Positions 44,804-54,009 are shown, counted from the first letter of the stretch. The stretch: DNA of 64,000 nucleotides from Cellvibrionales bacterium UBA4451 (GCA_002390285.1 DGPB01000012.1:62001-126000); one strand, 5' to 3'. Translations and numbers: made by a program. The notes: a model not told the origin generated them from the letters alone.

Positions 44804-45919
44804 ATAGTAACGCTGGGGCACAAAAGGCATCTTCTCTACCGTCACAGGGAGAGGTTTGCCGCGGACTATGGCATGCAGTTCAGTACCGATTGCCGCATAG
44901 TCTGTTGCCACATAACCCATGGCTAATGGCGCCTCAAGGCTAGGGCCAAAACCACCACTGGTTACCATGCCTACCTGCGCTCCCTCAGCATTAACCAGTT
45001 CAGCTCCTTCTCGAACCGGCGCACGGCCCTCCACCTTCAGACCCACCCGCTTGCGAGATGCACCATTGGCCTGTTCGTTAAAAATAATATCGGCACCGGG
45101 AAAACCACCGGCTTTCGCGCCATCGGCACGACGTGACTTGCTGATACTCCACAATAATGACGCCTGAATCGGCGTTGTTTCAGTATCGAGGTCGTGGCCA
45201 TACAAGCACAATCCGGCTTCTAACCGTAGGGAGTCTCTAGCACCCAGCCCGATAGCCTTCACATGTTCAAAAGATACCAGCTTGCGGGCCAGCGCTTCGG
45301 CAGACCCAGCAGGCACTGAAATCTCAAAACCATCTTCACCGGTATACCCAGAACGAGTGATATAGCAATCAGCCCCTTCAAGAGTGACGCGACTACCCGT
45401 CATAAATACCAGTTCACGAACCCCGGGAGCCAACTGAGCCATCACACTGGCAGCAGCGGGGCCCTGGAGTGCCAGCAATCCTCGCCCCTCCAAATACTCA
45501 ACCTCAAGACCGGGGAGGTTGCTTCTTAGATAGGCAATGTCCTGCTCTTTACAGGCGGCATTGACCACGAGTAAAAAGCAATCTTCAGCCCAACGGACAA
45601 TCATCAAATCATCCAGAATACCGCCCTGCTCATTAGTGAACAAAGCATAGGTCTGCTTGTTAATACCCAATCTTTCCAGCTCCACCGGTACCAGCTTCTC
45701 TAAAGCTGCAGCAACACCTTCACCGGTGATGACCACCTGCCCCATATGGGACACATCGAACAAGCCTGCATGCTCGCGGGTGTGTAAATGTTCAGTCTTG
45801 ATGCCTTCCGGGTATTGAACAGGCATGTCATAACCAGCGAAGGGCACCATTCGCGCACCCAGTTCCATGTGCAATGCCTTGAGCGGCGTGGCTTTCAAAT
45901 CAGTAGTATCCGTAGTCAT
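44795..45919 (-). CDS. gcvT: Aminomethyltransferase (glycine cleavage T protein)
   Basis: The 374-residue T protein releases ammonia and makes methylene-THF from the aminomethyl-H protein. Typical motifs: ELGARMVPFAGYDMPVQYPEGIKTEHLHTREHAGLFDVSHMGQV, SGYTGEDGFEISVP and GLGARDSLRLEAGLCLYGHDLD. It is first in a gcvT-gcvP pair. The divergent LysR gene across a 166-base gap is a candidate regulator. No glycine riboswitch motif was seen. Confidence 0.95.
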   Translation of the reverse strand: MTTDTTDLKATPLKALHMELGARMVPFAGYDMPVQYPEGIKTEHLHTREHAGLFDVSHMGQVVITGEGVAAALEKLVPVELERLGINKQTYALFTNEQGGILDDLMIVRWAEDCFLLVVNAACKEQDIAYLRSNLPGLEVEYLEGRGLLALQGPAAASVMAQLAPGVRELVFMTGSRVTLEGADCYITRSGYTGEDGFEISVPAGSAEALARKLVSFEHVKAIGLGARDSLRLEAGLCLYGHDLDTETTPIQASLLWSISKSRRADGAKAGGFPGADIIFNEQANGASRKRVGLKVEGRAPVREGAELVNAEGAQVGMVTSGGFGPSLEAPLAMGYVATDYAAIGTELHAIVRGKPLPVTVEKMPFVPQRYYRG

Positions 45920-46008
45920 AGAGACCCTTGTCGCATGATGTTGTGACGCTATGTTTTAGCACGATAGTTCGTTAAAAGCAGTCATGATGGCGGCTAATAG
46001 TAGCGGCC

Positions 46009-46035
46009 AACTATGAATTGGTAAAATTAATAGTT
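46009..46035. promoter_or_regulatory. Inverted repeat between gcvT and the LysR gene
   Basis: AACTAT (46009-46014) and ATAGTT (46030-46035) with 15 bases between form a dyad in the divergent gap, a possible binding site for the LysR protein. Confidence 0.4.
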
Positions 46036-46085
46036 AAAATCCTGTCATTAATAATACTTATAGCTGTCAGGCAGTATCTGATGCC

Positions 46086-46934
46086 ATGAAAAACCTACCC
46101 ACAGACCTGCTCCGCTCCTTTGTTACGGTGATTGAATTAGGGGGTTTTACCCAAGCAGCCCAATGGCTCGGGCGCTCTCAACCTGCCATCAGTTTGCAAA
46201 TCAAACGCCTGGAAACATTACTGGAACAGACCCTACTAATTCGCAGCGGCCAACAACTAGAACTGAGCCAAGCGGGTCATCTGTTGTTTCGCTACGCGAA
46301 ACAGATGCTGGCAATAAATGATGAAGCCGTCACCCAGTTCATCAAAACATCAGTTAGCGGGAAAATTCACTTTGGTATTCCCAGCGAATTTGCCACCACC
46401 CTGCTGCCAAAAATCGTGGGACGCTTTGCTCAGGCCTACCCCAATGTCACTCTCGAAGTGAACTGCGCTCTAAGTAAACAGTTACTATCAGAACCCGAAC
46501 GCCACCGCTACGATCTGATTCTAGCCTTACACGATGATCCATCCGCAGCGGGAGACAATCTGGTAAAAGAAGACGATCTGGTATGGGTCACCGGCACCGA
46601 TCACGATGCTCACCTGCAAGTGCCACTGCCATTAATTGTGGCGCCCAAGGGCTGTATTTACCGCCAACGTGGCATTGAAAAACTCCGAGAAAACCAGCGG
46701 GATTGGCGCATCGTCTATACCATTCCTGACCTTACTGGTATTCAGGCGGCCATTGATGAGGGGTTAGGTGTCACCGTTCTCGCCAAGAGTACCGTGCCCG
46801 AAAATCTGCGCATCTTGAAACCTTCGGAAAAGCTGCCCAAACTGGGTAAGGTCGGCATTAGCCTAATTGATCAGAGTAACGAGCCTAGCGAGGCGATTAC
46901 CCGGTTGATGGATTTTGTAAAAGCGTCACTTTAG
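46086..46934 (+). CDS. LysR-family transcriptional regulator
   Basis: A 282-residue LysR protein: winged helix LLRSFVTVIELGGFTQAAQWLGRSQPAISLQIKRLETLLEQTL, then a periplasmic-binding-like effector domain from about residue 90. It is divergent from gcvTP and may regulate it or another pathway, but the sequence does not look like GcvA specifically. The gene ends about 84 bases before the shikimate-kinase-like gene on the same strand. Confidence 0.88.
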   Translation: MKNLPTDLLRSFVTVIELGGFTQAAQWLGRSQPAISLQIKRLETLLEQTLLIRSGQQLELSQAGHLLFRYAKQMLAINDEAVTQFIKTSVSGKIHFGIPSEFATTLLPKIVGRFAQAYPNVTLEVNCALSKQLLSEPERHRYDLILALHDDPSAAGDNLVKEDDLVWVTGTDHDAHLQVPLPLIVAPKGCIYRQRGIEKLRENQRDWRIVYTIPDLTGIQAAIDEGLGVTVLAKSTVPENLRILKPSEKLPKLGKVGISLIDQSNEPSEAITRLMDFVKASL

Positions 46935-47017
46935 TGGCTATTAATGAGCAGTGATAATAAAGAGTGTTACCCATAAGCAGTGGCACCAATAAGCAGCAGA
47001 AACAGGAGTCGCCGCAC

Positions 47018-47536
47018 GTGAAAAATAATATCGTACTGATAGGCATGCCCGGTGCAGGAAAAAGTACCAATGGTTTATTGCTGGCCAAAGCACTCGGCAA
47101 GGACTTTATCGATACCGATGTTCTTATTCAGGTTCGCGAGGGGAAAACCCTACAACAGATTATGGATGAGACTGATTATTTAGAACTGCGTCGAATTGAA
47201 GAATCGGTACTGACCGGGATCGATGTACAAAATTTTGTGATCGCCACTGGCGGAAGCGCGGTATACAGCAGTACTGGTATTAAGTACTTAGCGAGGAATG
47301 CGGTCATCATCTATTTGGATACGCCGTTGCCAACCCTACGGGAACGCATCCACGATAAGGATACCCGCGGCATAGCATGCCACCCCAACCAGAGCTTTGA
47401 TGATTTATTCAATGAGCGCACTGAGCTTTATCGGCGTTACGCTGAGATCACCATAGACTGTGATCAACATTCACCCGAACAGGTGGTCGGCTCTATTATT
47501 ACCCGTACTCTTCCCAAAGGACTCAACGAGCACTAA
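47018..47536 (+). CDS. Shikimate kinase-like protein
   Basis: A 172-residue P-loop kinase: IVLIGMPGAGKSTNGLLLAKALGKDFIDTD with Walker A GMPGAGKST and shikimate-contacting motifs, and FVIATGGSAVYS. The GTG at 47018 with AGGAG 9 bases upstream is preferred over the GTG at 46964. It belongs to the shikimate kinase family; there is no neighbouring aro gene, so the true substrate could be another small molecule. Confidence 0.85.
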   Translation: MKNNIVLIGMPGAGKSTNGLLLAKALGKDFIDTDVLIQVREGKTLQQIMDETDYLELRRIEESVLTGIDVQNFVIATGGSAVYSSTGIKYLARNAVIIYLDTPLPTLRERIHDKDTRGIACHPNQSFDDLFNERTELYRRYAEITIDCDQHSPEQVVGSIITRTLPKGLNEH

Positions 47537-47593
47537 CGTGACACGTGCTACAAAAATCAAATACGCTAGAAATTAAGTCCGCTAGAGCTACAA
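47531..47593. repeat. Loose repeat region after the shikimate-kinase-like stop codon
   Basis: CGCTAGA/GTGCTACA-type copies recur about every 16-18 bases (GCTA at 47547, 47564 and 47581) from the stop codon at 47534-47536. This is a weaker example of the codon-anchored repeats. Confidence 0.4.
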
Positions 47594-47595
47594 AC

Positions 47596-47619
47596 AAAAA
47601 AAACCGGGCAATAGCCCGG
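47596..47619 (-). terminator. Terminator after nrdJb
   Basis: CCGGGC-AATA-GCCCGG is a perfect 6-bp stem. On the minus strand it is followed by an 8-base T run, so it terminates the nrdJ operon. Confidence 0.85.
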
Positions 47620-47651
47620 TCAACTCCCCCCCCAATGCGGTTTATTTGTCT

Positions 47652-47742
47652 TTTTTTAGCCGCACTTTTTACTCGTATCAACAACCTGTATTAACTACGC
47701 CTATCAATTACTCGCACTAGTTACACGTACTAGCCACATTTT
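47652..47742. repeat. Seven 13-bp tandem copies, first includes the nrdJb stop codon
   Basis: On the minus strand, the unit at 47730-47742 ends with the TAG of nrdJb, and six more 13-bp units follow at 47717, 47704, 47691, 47678, 47665 and 47652 with consensus TrCG-GTAA-TrA. The period is exactly 13 through all copies. The last copy (TGCGGCTAA...) resembles the first (TGTGGCTAG). See the main finding. Confidence 0.82.
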
Positions 47743-48437
47743 GAATCGCCACAGTTCAAGCAGGTCATACAGCCATCCATCAGGATCATGGCCTTGGTCA
47801 TACATTTATGGCATAGCTGGGCGCTTTCCGGAAAAGGGTTCCCTTTAGCCACTGGCGCTGCCACCGGCTGAGTTGAGGCTTCATACTCCGCCCGTTTTTC
47901 CGCCAGAATGGCTTGCTGGTGTTCACCGAGCTCCGGTGCTGTCAGCATCCCAATCTTGGTTAAATGATCTTCTATGGCTTCACCAATTTCTGCCACCAAC
48001 GAAGGCATAAATTTACCACCTCGTTTGAAGTAGCCACCCTGTGGATCAAATACGGCCTTTAGCTCCTCTGCTAAAAAGGTGCAGTCCCCACCCTTGCGAA
48101 ACACGGCAGAAATTACCCGAGTCAATGCGACCACCCATTGGAATTGATCCATATTCTTCGAGTTAATAAAGATTTCGAAGGGGCGACGTTGCTCGTGATC
48201 AGTCCCCCGGTTCAGCACAATATCGTTGATAGTGATGTAGAGCGCGTGTTCAGAGAGGGGGGTTTTTACCTTATAGGTCGAACCAGGTAGCTCTTCTGGA
48301 CGACTGACATTCTCCGTCATCTGCTCAATAGCACGCTCTAGTTCTACCGCTACGGGTTGCGCCTCCGGTATGGCATCGTCATTGGAGGAGGATAACACCT
48401 TGTAGCCTATAATTTTTTTATCGATTTTAACTGTCAT
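47730..48437 (-). CDS. nrdJb: B12-dependent ribonucleotide reductase, NrdJb-type small protein
   Basis: A 235-residue protein with the C-terminal cysteine array CHKCMTKAMILMDGCMTCLNCGDSKCG that acts as the thiol shuttle for the class II reductase encoded by the next gene upstream. Start ATG at 48435-48437 with GGAAGA 6 bases upstream; the frame begins at a TTG further out. Split NrdJa/NrdJb systems are known from Pseudomonas-like bacteria. The 13-bp repeat array starts at its stop. Confidence 0.88.
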   Translation of the reverse strand: MTVKIDKKIIGYKVLSSSNDDAIPEAQPVAVELERAIEQMTENVSRPEELPGSTYKVKTPLSEHALYITINDIVLNRGTDHEQRRPFEIFINSKNMDQFQWVVALTRVISAVFRKGGDCTFLAEELKAVFDPQGGYFKRGGKFMPSLVAEIGEAIEDHLTKIGMLTAPELGEHQQAILAEKRAEYEASTQPVAAPVAKGNPFPESAQLCHKCMTKAMILMDGCMTCLNCGDSKCG

Positions 48438-48451
48438 GTTGATTCTTCCGA

Positions 48452-50602
48452 TCAAAATTTTCCGTAATAGCCTTCTTTCAAAGCATCGAACAGGTTCGCA
48501 GCGGTATGCATCTCGCCGTCATATTCCACTTCCTCATTACCCTTCAGATCCACGGTTGAACCGTCTTCCAACGTAAACTGATAAGTGGTGTTCTCCAGGT
48601 CCTTCTCTTTCACCAGCACGCCCTGGAAGGCTTCCGGATTAAAGCGGAATGTGGTGCAACCCTTGAGACCATTCTCGTAGGCATAGAGATAAATGTCCTT
48701 GAACTCGTCAAAGTCACAGTCGGTGGCTACATTAATGGTCTTTGAAATAGAGGAGTCTATCCACTTTTGAGCCGCCGCCTGCACATCTACATGCTGCTTG
48801 GGCTTAATATCATCGCTAGTAATAAAGTAGTCAGGCAGCTTTTCTTCTTCATCCTCAGTGAAGGGCATGGCCTTCGAATTTATCAGCTCGCGATAGGCCA
48901 ACATTTCATAAGAGAACACATCCACTTTTTCTTTGGACTTCTTACCCTCGCGGATCACATTGCGGGAATAGTGATGAGCAAAGCTTGGCTCGATACCGTT
49001 ACTGGCATTGTTAGCCAACGACAGTGAAATAGTGCCCGTTGGCGCAATAGAGGAATGGTGCGTAAAACGGCAACCCACATTGGCCAGTTCTTCCACCAGC
49101 TTCGGGTCGACCTCGGCCACTTTCTGCATGTATTTGCTGTAGCGCGCATGCAACACCTTACCTTTGAGCTTATCGCCTACCACAATACCGTCTTTGGCCA
49201 TTTCCGGGCGAAGGCGTAGCATAGACTCAGTAACCTCAAACTCCTCGTCCATAATCGGCGCAGCGCCTTTTTCTTTGGCCAGCTCTAAACCTGCTCGCCA
49301 GCCAGCAAGAGCCAACTCCCGAGAAACCTGTTCGGTCAGCTCTAATGACGCAGGGCTACCATAAGGTGTCCGCAACATTGTCATGGTAGAGCCCAATCCC
49401 AGGAAGCCCATACCGTGACGGCGCTTACTTAAAATGGCGTCCCGCTGACCTTCCAGAGGCAAGCCATTAATTTCCACTACGTTATCAAGCATCCGGGTAA
49501 ACACAGAAACTACTTCCCGGAAATTATCCCAATCGAAACGCGCTTTTTCTGTGAAGGGGTCCAGTACAAACTTGGTCAGATTTACTGAGCCCAGTAGACA
49601 GCTGCCGTAAGGCGGTAGCGGTTGTTCGCCACAGGGATTGGTGGCACGAATGTTTTCACAGAACCAGTTATTGTTCAGCTGATTGACTTTGTCGATAAGG
49701 ATGAAGCCTGGCTCTGCATAATCGTAGGTGGATGTCATGATCACATTCCACAACTGACGCGCCTTCACCGTACGGTAAATACGACAGGCCACTAGTCCCT
49801 CATCATTGGTGATGTAGCCTTTGGTAGTGGGGAATTCACGCCACAACAACGTGCCATCTGTAGGGTCAACTTTACCTTGCTCTAACTCTTTCTTAGGAAC
49901 CGGAAAGCTCAATGTCCATTCGCCATCGCTCTTAACCGCTTCCATAAACCCTTCGGTGATCAGCAGTGACAGGTTGAACTGACGCAGTCGGCCATCTTCA
50001 CGTTTGGCACGGATAAAATCGACCACATCTGGATGGTTTATATCAAAAGTTGCCATCTGAGCGCCACGGCGACCACCAGCGGAAGAAACGGTAAAACACA
50101 TCTTGTCAAAGATATCCATGAAGGACAGCGGACCCGAGGTGTAAGCACCCGCACCAGAGACATAAGCACCCTTGGGGCGCAGCGTAGAAAATTCGTAGCC
50201 GATACCGCAACCGGCTTTAAGCGTTAGGCCCGCCTCAAGGTTTTTCTCGAGGATATCCAGCATGGAGTCCTCAACGATACCGGATACCGTACAGTTGATC
50301 GTAGAGGTAGATGGCTTGTGCTCCAGAGCACCGGCATTGGAAATAATCCGCCCGGCGGGGATGGCGCCATTGCGTAGCGCCCACAAAAACCGCTCATGCC
50401 ACAGATCCTGTTTACCCTTTTCTTCAACATCGGCCAATGCCCGAGCAACACGACGATAGGTCGCGTCAATCGTCTCATCTACCGGATTACCCGCTTTATC
50501 CTTAAGCCGATATTTCTTATCCCAGATGTCAGCTGAGGCGGACTGTAGTTTGATTTCGATGGCACCAGGCTCACCCGTGGTCTTCAATGCTTCAATCGAC
50601 AT
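48452..50602 (-). CDS. nrdJa: Adenosylcobalamin-dependent ribonucleoside-diphosphate reductase NrdJa
   Basis: The 716-residue catalytic subunit of class II RNR, making dNDPs with AdoCbl. Motifs: GRIISNAGALEHKPSTSTINCTVSG (active-site cysteine), ATNPCGEQPLPPYGSCLLGSVNLTKF and APTGTISLSLANNASNGIEPSF. It is an ATP-cone-less, short RNR. ATG at 50600-50602 with AGGAT upstream is preferred to the longer frame start. It is followed after 14 bases by nrdJb. Two NrdR boxes 31 bp apart lie upstream of it. Confidence 0.94.
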   Translation of the reverse strand: MSIEALKTTGEPGAIEIKLQSASADIWDKKYRLKDKAGNPVDETIDATYRRVARALADVEEKGKQDLWHERFLWALRNGAIPAGRIISNAGALEHKPSTSTINCTVSGIVEDSMLDILEKNLEAGLTLKAGCGIGYEFSTLRPKGAYVSGAGAYTSGPLSFMDIFDKMCFTVSSAGGRRGAQMATFDINHPDVVDFIRAKREDGRLRQFNLSLLITEGFMEAVKSDGEWTLSFPVPKKELEQGKVDPTDGTLLWREFPTTKGYITNDEGLVACRIYRTVKARQLWNVIMTSTYDYAEPGFILIDKVNQLNNNWFCENIRATNPCGEQPLPPYGSCLLGSVNLTKFVLDPFTEKARFDWDNFREVVSVFTRMLDNVVEINGLPLEGQRDAILSKRRHGMGFLGLGSTMTMLRTPYGSPASLELTEQVSRELALAGWRAGLELAKEKGAAPIMDEEFEVTESMLRLRPEMAKDGIVVGDKLKGKVLHARYSKYMQKVAEVDPKLVEELANVGCRFTHHSSIAPTGTISLSLANNASNGIEPSFAHHYSRNVIREGKKSKEKVDVFSYEMLAYRELINSKAMPFTEDEEEKLPDYFITSDDIKPKQHVDVQAAAQKWIDSSISKTINVATDCDFDEFKDIYLYAYENGLKGCTTFRFNPEAFQGVLVKEKDLENTTYQFTLEDGSTVDLKGNEEVEYDGEMHTAANLFDALKEGYYGKF

Positions 50603-50767
50603 AACGATCCTGTTTCCCCGTGTTACATGAATGGTTGGGCAGTGCTGTATCATTTAGGCTAGGGGCTTTTAGGGGTGAAAAATGCTATTAACACCCTGTT
50701 TCCGCAGCTTTTTTTAGTGAACTATTGTTATTTTTTTACGCTCAACGATCACCCTAAGGCGAGGCTT

Positions 50768-50796
50768 AGTATACAAGATATTGTGTCTGCTGCCAG
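50768..50796 (-). promoter_or_regulatory. Predicted nrdJ promoter
   Basis: On the minus strand CTGGCA (-35, 50791-50796) and TATACT (-10, 50768-50773) are 17 bases apart, with an NrdR box lying across the spacer and -10. Confidence 0.65.
50771..50786. promoter_or_regulatory. NrdR box 1 (nrdJ operon)
   Basis: ATACAAGATATTGTGT, which is ACACAATATCTTGTAT on the minus strand, matches about 13 of 16 positions of the NrdR consensus (ACACWATATATWGTGT). NrdR represses ribonucleotide reductase genes in response to nucleotides. Confidence 0.75.
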
Positions 50797-50801
50797 ATTA
50801 A

Positions 50802-50817
50802 ACACTACAGGTAGTAG
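50802..50817. promoter_or_regulatory. NrdR box 2 (nrdJ operon)
   Basis: ACACTACAGGTAGTAG matches about 11 of 16 positions of the consensus and lies exactly 31 bases from box 1, the spacing known for paired NrdR boxes. The rest of the 50603-51096 gap shows no other feature. Confidence 0.65.
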
Positions 50818-51096
50818 TTGTGGTGAAAATAGCGCTTTAAGGGGTCAGCCCGCGAGCGGTTACTTTGCCGCAACCCCGCAGCCGACAAAGGATGTCAATA
50901 TAGAGCGGGCTAATCTCTGCTAAAAAGTCGCCAAAGGGAAGGAGCACTCTATGACCAAATGACCCTAAAGCGGTCAGAAAAAACATTTTTTGGCAATTTA
51001 CGCTTTTTCAACCGCCCCCTTTTCTTGGCAAAAGAAACTGCATCAAGGATAATGCTGCCCTTATCCCCCATTGATACCGACCAAAAGGATCTCCCC

Positions 51097-51576
51097 ATGA
51101 TCATTTCTGAAAACACTGTGGTGCTTTTTCACTACACCCTTACCGATGAAAGCGGTAACGAGCTCGACTCATCCACAGGCAAAGACCCACTAGCCTATAT
51201 GCATGGCCACAAAAATATTATCCCTGGCCTCGAAAAAGAACTGGATGGAAAAACCGCTGGTGATGTGATGATCGTGACCATCAAAGCAGCAGAAGCCTAT
51301 GGAGAGACTCAGGACGAGAGGATTCAGGAAATACCCAGAACATCGTTCCAGACGGAAGAAATGAGCGTTGGGATGCGCTTTGAAGCAAAGACGCCTAATG
51401 GCCCCGTATCTGTTGTTGTCACTGAAGTGAATGACGAAACAGTGACGGTTGATGGAAATCACCCACTTGCAGGTAAAGATTTAACGTTTGATGTCAGGGT
51501 CGATAGTGTTCGCGAAGCATCTGAAGAAGAACTGTCTCATGGTCACGTACATGGGCCAGGTGGTCACAACCACTAA
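51097..51576 (+). CDS. FKBP-type peptidyl-prolyl isomerase, SlyD-like
   Basis: A 159-residue protein: ENTVVLFHYTLTDESGNELDSS and MHGHKNIIPGLEKELDGKTAGD (FKBP domain with inserted flap), and the His-rich metal-binding tail HGHVHGPGGHNH. SlyD isomerises prolines and handles nickel. ATG at 51097 with AAGGA upstream is preferred over an earlier start that would add 46 residues of poor quality. A second SlyD-like gene is at 63463-63945. Confidence 0.9.
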   Translation: MIISENTVVLFHYTLTDESGNELDSSTGKDPLAYMHGHKNIIPGLEKELDGKTAGDVMIVTIKAAEAYGETQDERIQEIPRTSFQTEEMSVGMRFEAKTPNGPVSVVVTEVNDETVTVDGNHPLAGKDLTFDVRVDSVREASEEELSHGHVHGPGGHNH

Positions 51577-51627
51577 CTATCGGCGAGCTGCTTAATTGGT
51601 TAGCGAGTCGACCAGTTAACAAGTTCA

Positions 51628-51663
51628 ATAAAAAAGGGCCGCCCAATTAGGTAGCCCTTTTTT
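51628..51663. terminator. Bidirectional terminator between slyD-like and rimO
   Basis: AAAAAAGGGC...GCCCTTTTTT with CAATTA in the loop region; A and T flanks allow use from both strands (convergent FKBP and rimO). Confidence 0.85.
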
Positions 51664-51686
51664 ATACATTTTTTTCTCGATCAGGT

Positions 51687-53036
51687 TTAAACCAGCCGTC
51701 CCCAAAGATCATATTCATCGGCATGCTCAATCGTTACCTGCACCATGTCACCGGGCTCAAGACCAAGCGCCACAACTGACTCTATATCATTGATAAAAAC
51801 ATTGCCGTCGATCTCTGGCGCATCAGCAGCTGACCGACCAACGGCCCCCTCCTCGTCCACGTCATCGATCAACACCTCCAGAGTCTGCCCCACTTTACGC
51901 TGTAACCGCCTAGCACTAATGACTTGCTGGGTTTCCATAAATCGTTCCCAGCGCTGCTGCTGAACATCCTCAGGAACAGGGTCGGGCAACTGATTGGCTG
52001 TTGCACCTTCAACGGGGGAATATTTAAAACAGCCTACCCGATCTAATTCAGCCTCTTCCAGCCAATCCAGTAGCAGTTGGAAATCTTCTTCGGTTTCGCC
52101 GGGAAACCCCACAATAAAGGTGCTACGAATAGTCAAGTCGGGACAGATGGCCCTCCAGGCTTTAATCCGTTCCAGGACTTTTTCCTGATTGCCGGGACGC
52201 TTCATCAATTTAAGAATTTTTGGGCTGGCATGCTGGAAGGGAATATCCAGATAAGGCAGAATTTTTCCCTCTGCCATCAAGGGAATGACCTTGTCCACAT
52301 GGGGATAGGGGTACACATAGTGCAGTCGCACCCAAATGCCCAGCTCGCCCAAAGCGACGGCCAGATCCTGCATCCGTGTTTCCAGCGCATTGCCATCGAC
52401 AAAATCCAACTTGTATTTCATATCAACACCGTAGGCACTGGTGTCCTGAGAAATAACCAATAATTCGCGCACGCCGGACTCAACCAGCTTCTTGGCTTCC
52501 TCGACCACATCGGAAATAGGACGACTAACCAAATCACCCCGCATGTTAGGGATAATGCAAAAGGTACAACGGTGGTTACAGCCTTCAGAAATCTTCAAAT
52601 AAGCATAATGCTGAGGTGTGAGCTTGATTCCCTGTGGCGGCATCAGGTCAATATAGGGGTTGTGGCCACCCTCTACGCCATCCACTTTTGGCGGAACAAA
52701 CTCATGCACAGCACCTAATACACTCGCGTAATCAGCCGGCCCACTAACGCTCAGCACATTCGGGTTGGCTGTTTTGATTGCCTCAGCATCGGCTCCCTTA
52801 CCCATACAGCCGGTAACGATGACCTTACCGTTCTCTTTCATCGCCTCATTAATAGCATCCATGGATTCCTGTTTGGCAGAATCAATAAAGCCACAGGTAT
52901 TGACCACCACCACGTCGGCATCATCATAGTTCGGGCTGATATCGTAACCATCCAGCTTTAACTGGGTCAGAATTCGCTCAGAATCCACCAGTGCTTTCGG
53001 ACAACCGAGAGAGATAAAACCCACTTTTCCTGACAT
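51687..53036 (-). CDS. rimO: Ribosomal protein S12 methylthiotransferase RimO
   Basis: A 449-residue radical-SAM enzyme that methylthiolates Asp89 of ribosomal protein S12. UPF0004 cluster cysteines (SLGCPKALVDSE, NTCGF, VTGCMG), the radical-SAM motif CNHRCTFCIIP and a C-terminal TRAM domain are present. The start is the ATG at 53034-53036 (MSGKVGF); a GTG at 53042 is also possible. Ordinary housekeeping gene. Confidence 0.95.
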   Translation of the reverse strand: MSGKVGFISLGCPKALVDSERILTQLKLDGYDISPNYDDADVVVVNTCGFIDSAKQESMDAINEAMKENGKVIVTGCMGKGADAEAIKTANPNVLSVSGPADYASVLGAVHEFVPPKVDGVEGGHNPYIDLMPPQGIKLTPQHYAYLKISEGCNHRCTFCIIPNMRGDLVSRPISDVVEEAKKLVESGVRELLVISQDTSAYGVDMKYKLDFVDGNALETRMQDLAVALGELGIWVRLHYVYPYPHVDKVIPLMAEGKILPYLDIPFQHASPKILKLMKRPGNQEKVLERIKAWRAICPDLTIRSTFIVGFPGETEEDFQLLLDWLEEAELDRVGCFKYSPVEGATANQLPDPVPEDVQQQRWERFMETQQVISARRLQRKVGQTLEVLIDDVDEEGAVGRSAADAPEIDGNVFINDIESVVALGLEPGDMVQVTIEHADEYDLWGRLV

Positions 53037-53125
53037 ATCCACCTACACTAAAACGCTAAAATTTATACCGCTGAAACATGACAACGGTGAGGAACTTGCC
53101 TGGTAATCAATCTCTGGAGCAGAGT

Positions 53126-53908
53126 TTACTGCGCCGTCCAGCCGCCATCTATTGGCAAGCTAGAACCCGTCATCGTACCGGCGGCTTCAGAACATAGAAA
53201 TAATGCCAACTCACCCAGTGACGAAGGCTGGGTGGCCTGAGGCATGGGCTGCTTGTCAATAATGACCCGGCGTTTGCCCTCTTCAAAACTCACACCATCT
53301 CGGTCAGCTGCCGCCTGAAACTGGCCCGCAACCAATTCAGTATCCACCCAACCGGGGCAGATCGCATTCACCGTAATACCCTTCTCCGCATTTTCCAATG
53401 CCACGACTTTGGTCAGTCCTACAATACCGTGCTTTGCAGCCACATAGGCAGCCTTCTGAAGAGATGCCACCAGACCGTGAACAGAGGCGATATTAATAAT
53501 CCGCCCCCAACCCCGTTTCTGCATACCGGGAACCAGTAACCGTGTGGTGTGAAAGGCTGAGCTCAGGTTGATCGCTATAATAGAATCCCACTTCGCTACC
53601 GGAAAATCTTCCACAGAAGCAGTGTACTGAATACCCGCATTGTTTATCAGAATATCTACCTGGCCAAACTTCTTCAGGGCATCAGCCACCAACTGCTCAT
53701 TACCGGCAGCATTCGATATATCCGCATTGCTAAACAGGCACTCAATGCCATAACGATTCTCAAACTCCTGACGAAGCGCCTCACCCTCCAAGGCATCCAT
53801 CAAGCCGTGCAGCACAATATTAGCCCCAGCTTCAGCCAGCTTTGCTGCCATGGCATTACCGATACCACTGGTGGAACCAGTAACCAATGCAGTTTTACCT
53901 ACCAACAT
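53126..53908 (-). CDS. 3-hydroxybutyrate dehydrogenase (SDR family)
   Basis: A 260-residue SDR: VTGSTSGIGNAMA, NNAGIQ, and the triad arrangement S143...Y156xxxK160 (INIASVHGLVASLQKAAYVAAKHGIVG). The 3-hydroxybutyrate type motif GWVDTELV fits. ATG at 53906-53908 with AGAGGAAAC upstream. It sits next to the CoA-transferase pair, so the three form a ketone-body degradation set making acetoacetate and acetoacetyl-CoA. A terminator lies between it and the transferase genes. Confidence 0.88.
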   Translation of the reverse strand: MLVGKTALVTGSTSGIGNAMAAKLAEAGANIVLHGLMDALEGEALRQEFENRYGIECLFSNADISNAAGNEQLVADALKKFGQVDILINNAGIQYTASVEDFPVAKWDSIIAINLSSAFHTTRLLVPGMQKRGWGRIINIASVHGLVASLQKAAYVAAKHGIVGLTKVVALENAEKGITVNAICPGWVDTELVAGQFQAAADRDGVSFEEGKRRVIIDKQPMPQATQPSSLGELALFLCSEAAGTMTGSSLPIDGGWTAQ

Positions 53909-54009
53909 ATTGTTTCCTCTAAGGCTGAAAGCCATATATATAAACGAATGCTACAAACTACAGCTGAAAATTAGAAAATACGACCTAAGATCATGAAACC
54001 AAATAAAAA

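Noticed and set aside
45920..46085. Glycine riboswitch before gcvT
   Set aside because: No tandem glycine aptamer cores are visible in the 166-base gap.
50603..51096. Cobalamin riboswitch before nrdJ
   Set aside because: No B12-box or matching stems were found; NrdR boxes and a promoter explain the region better.
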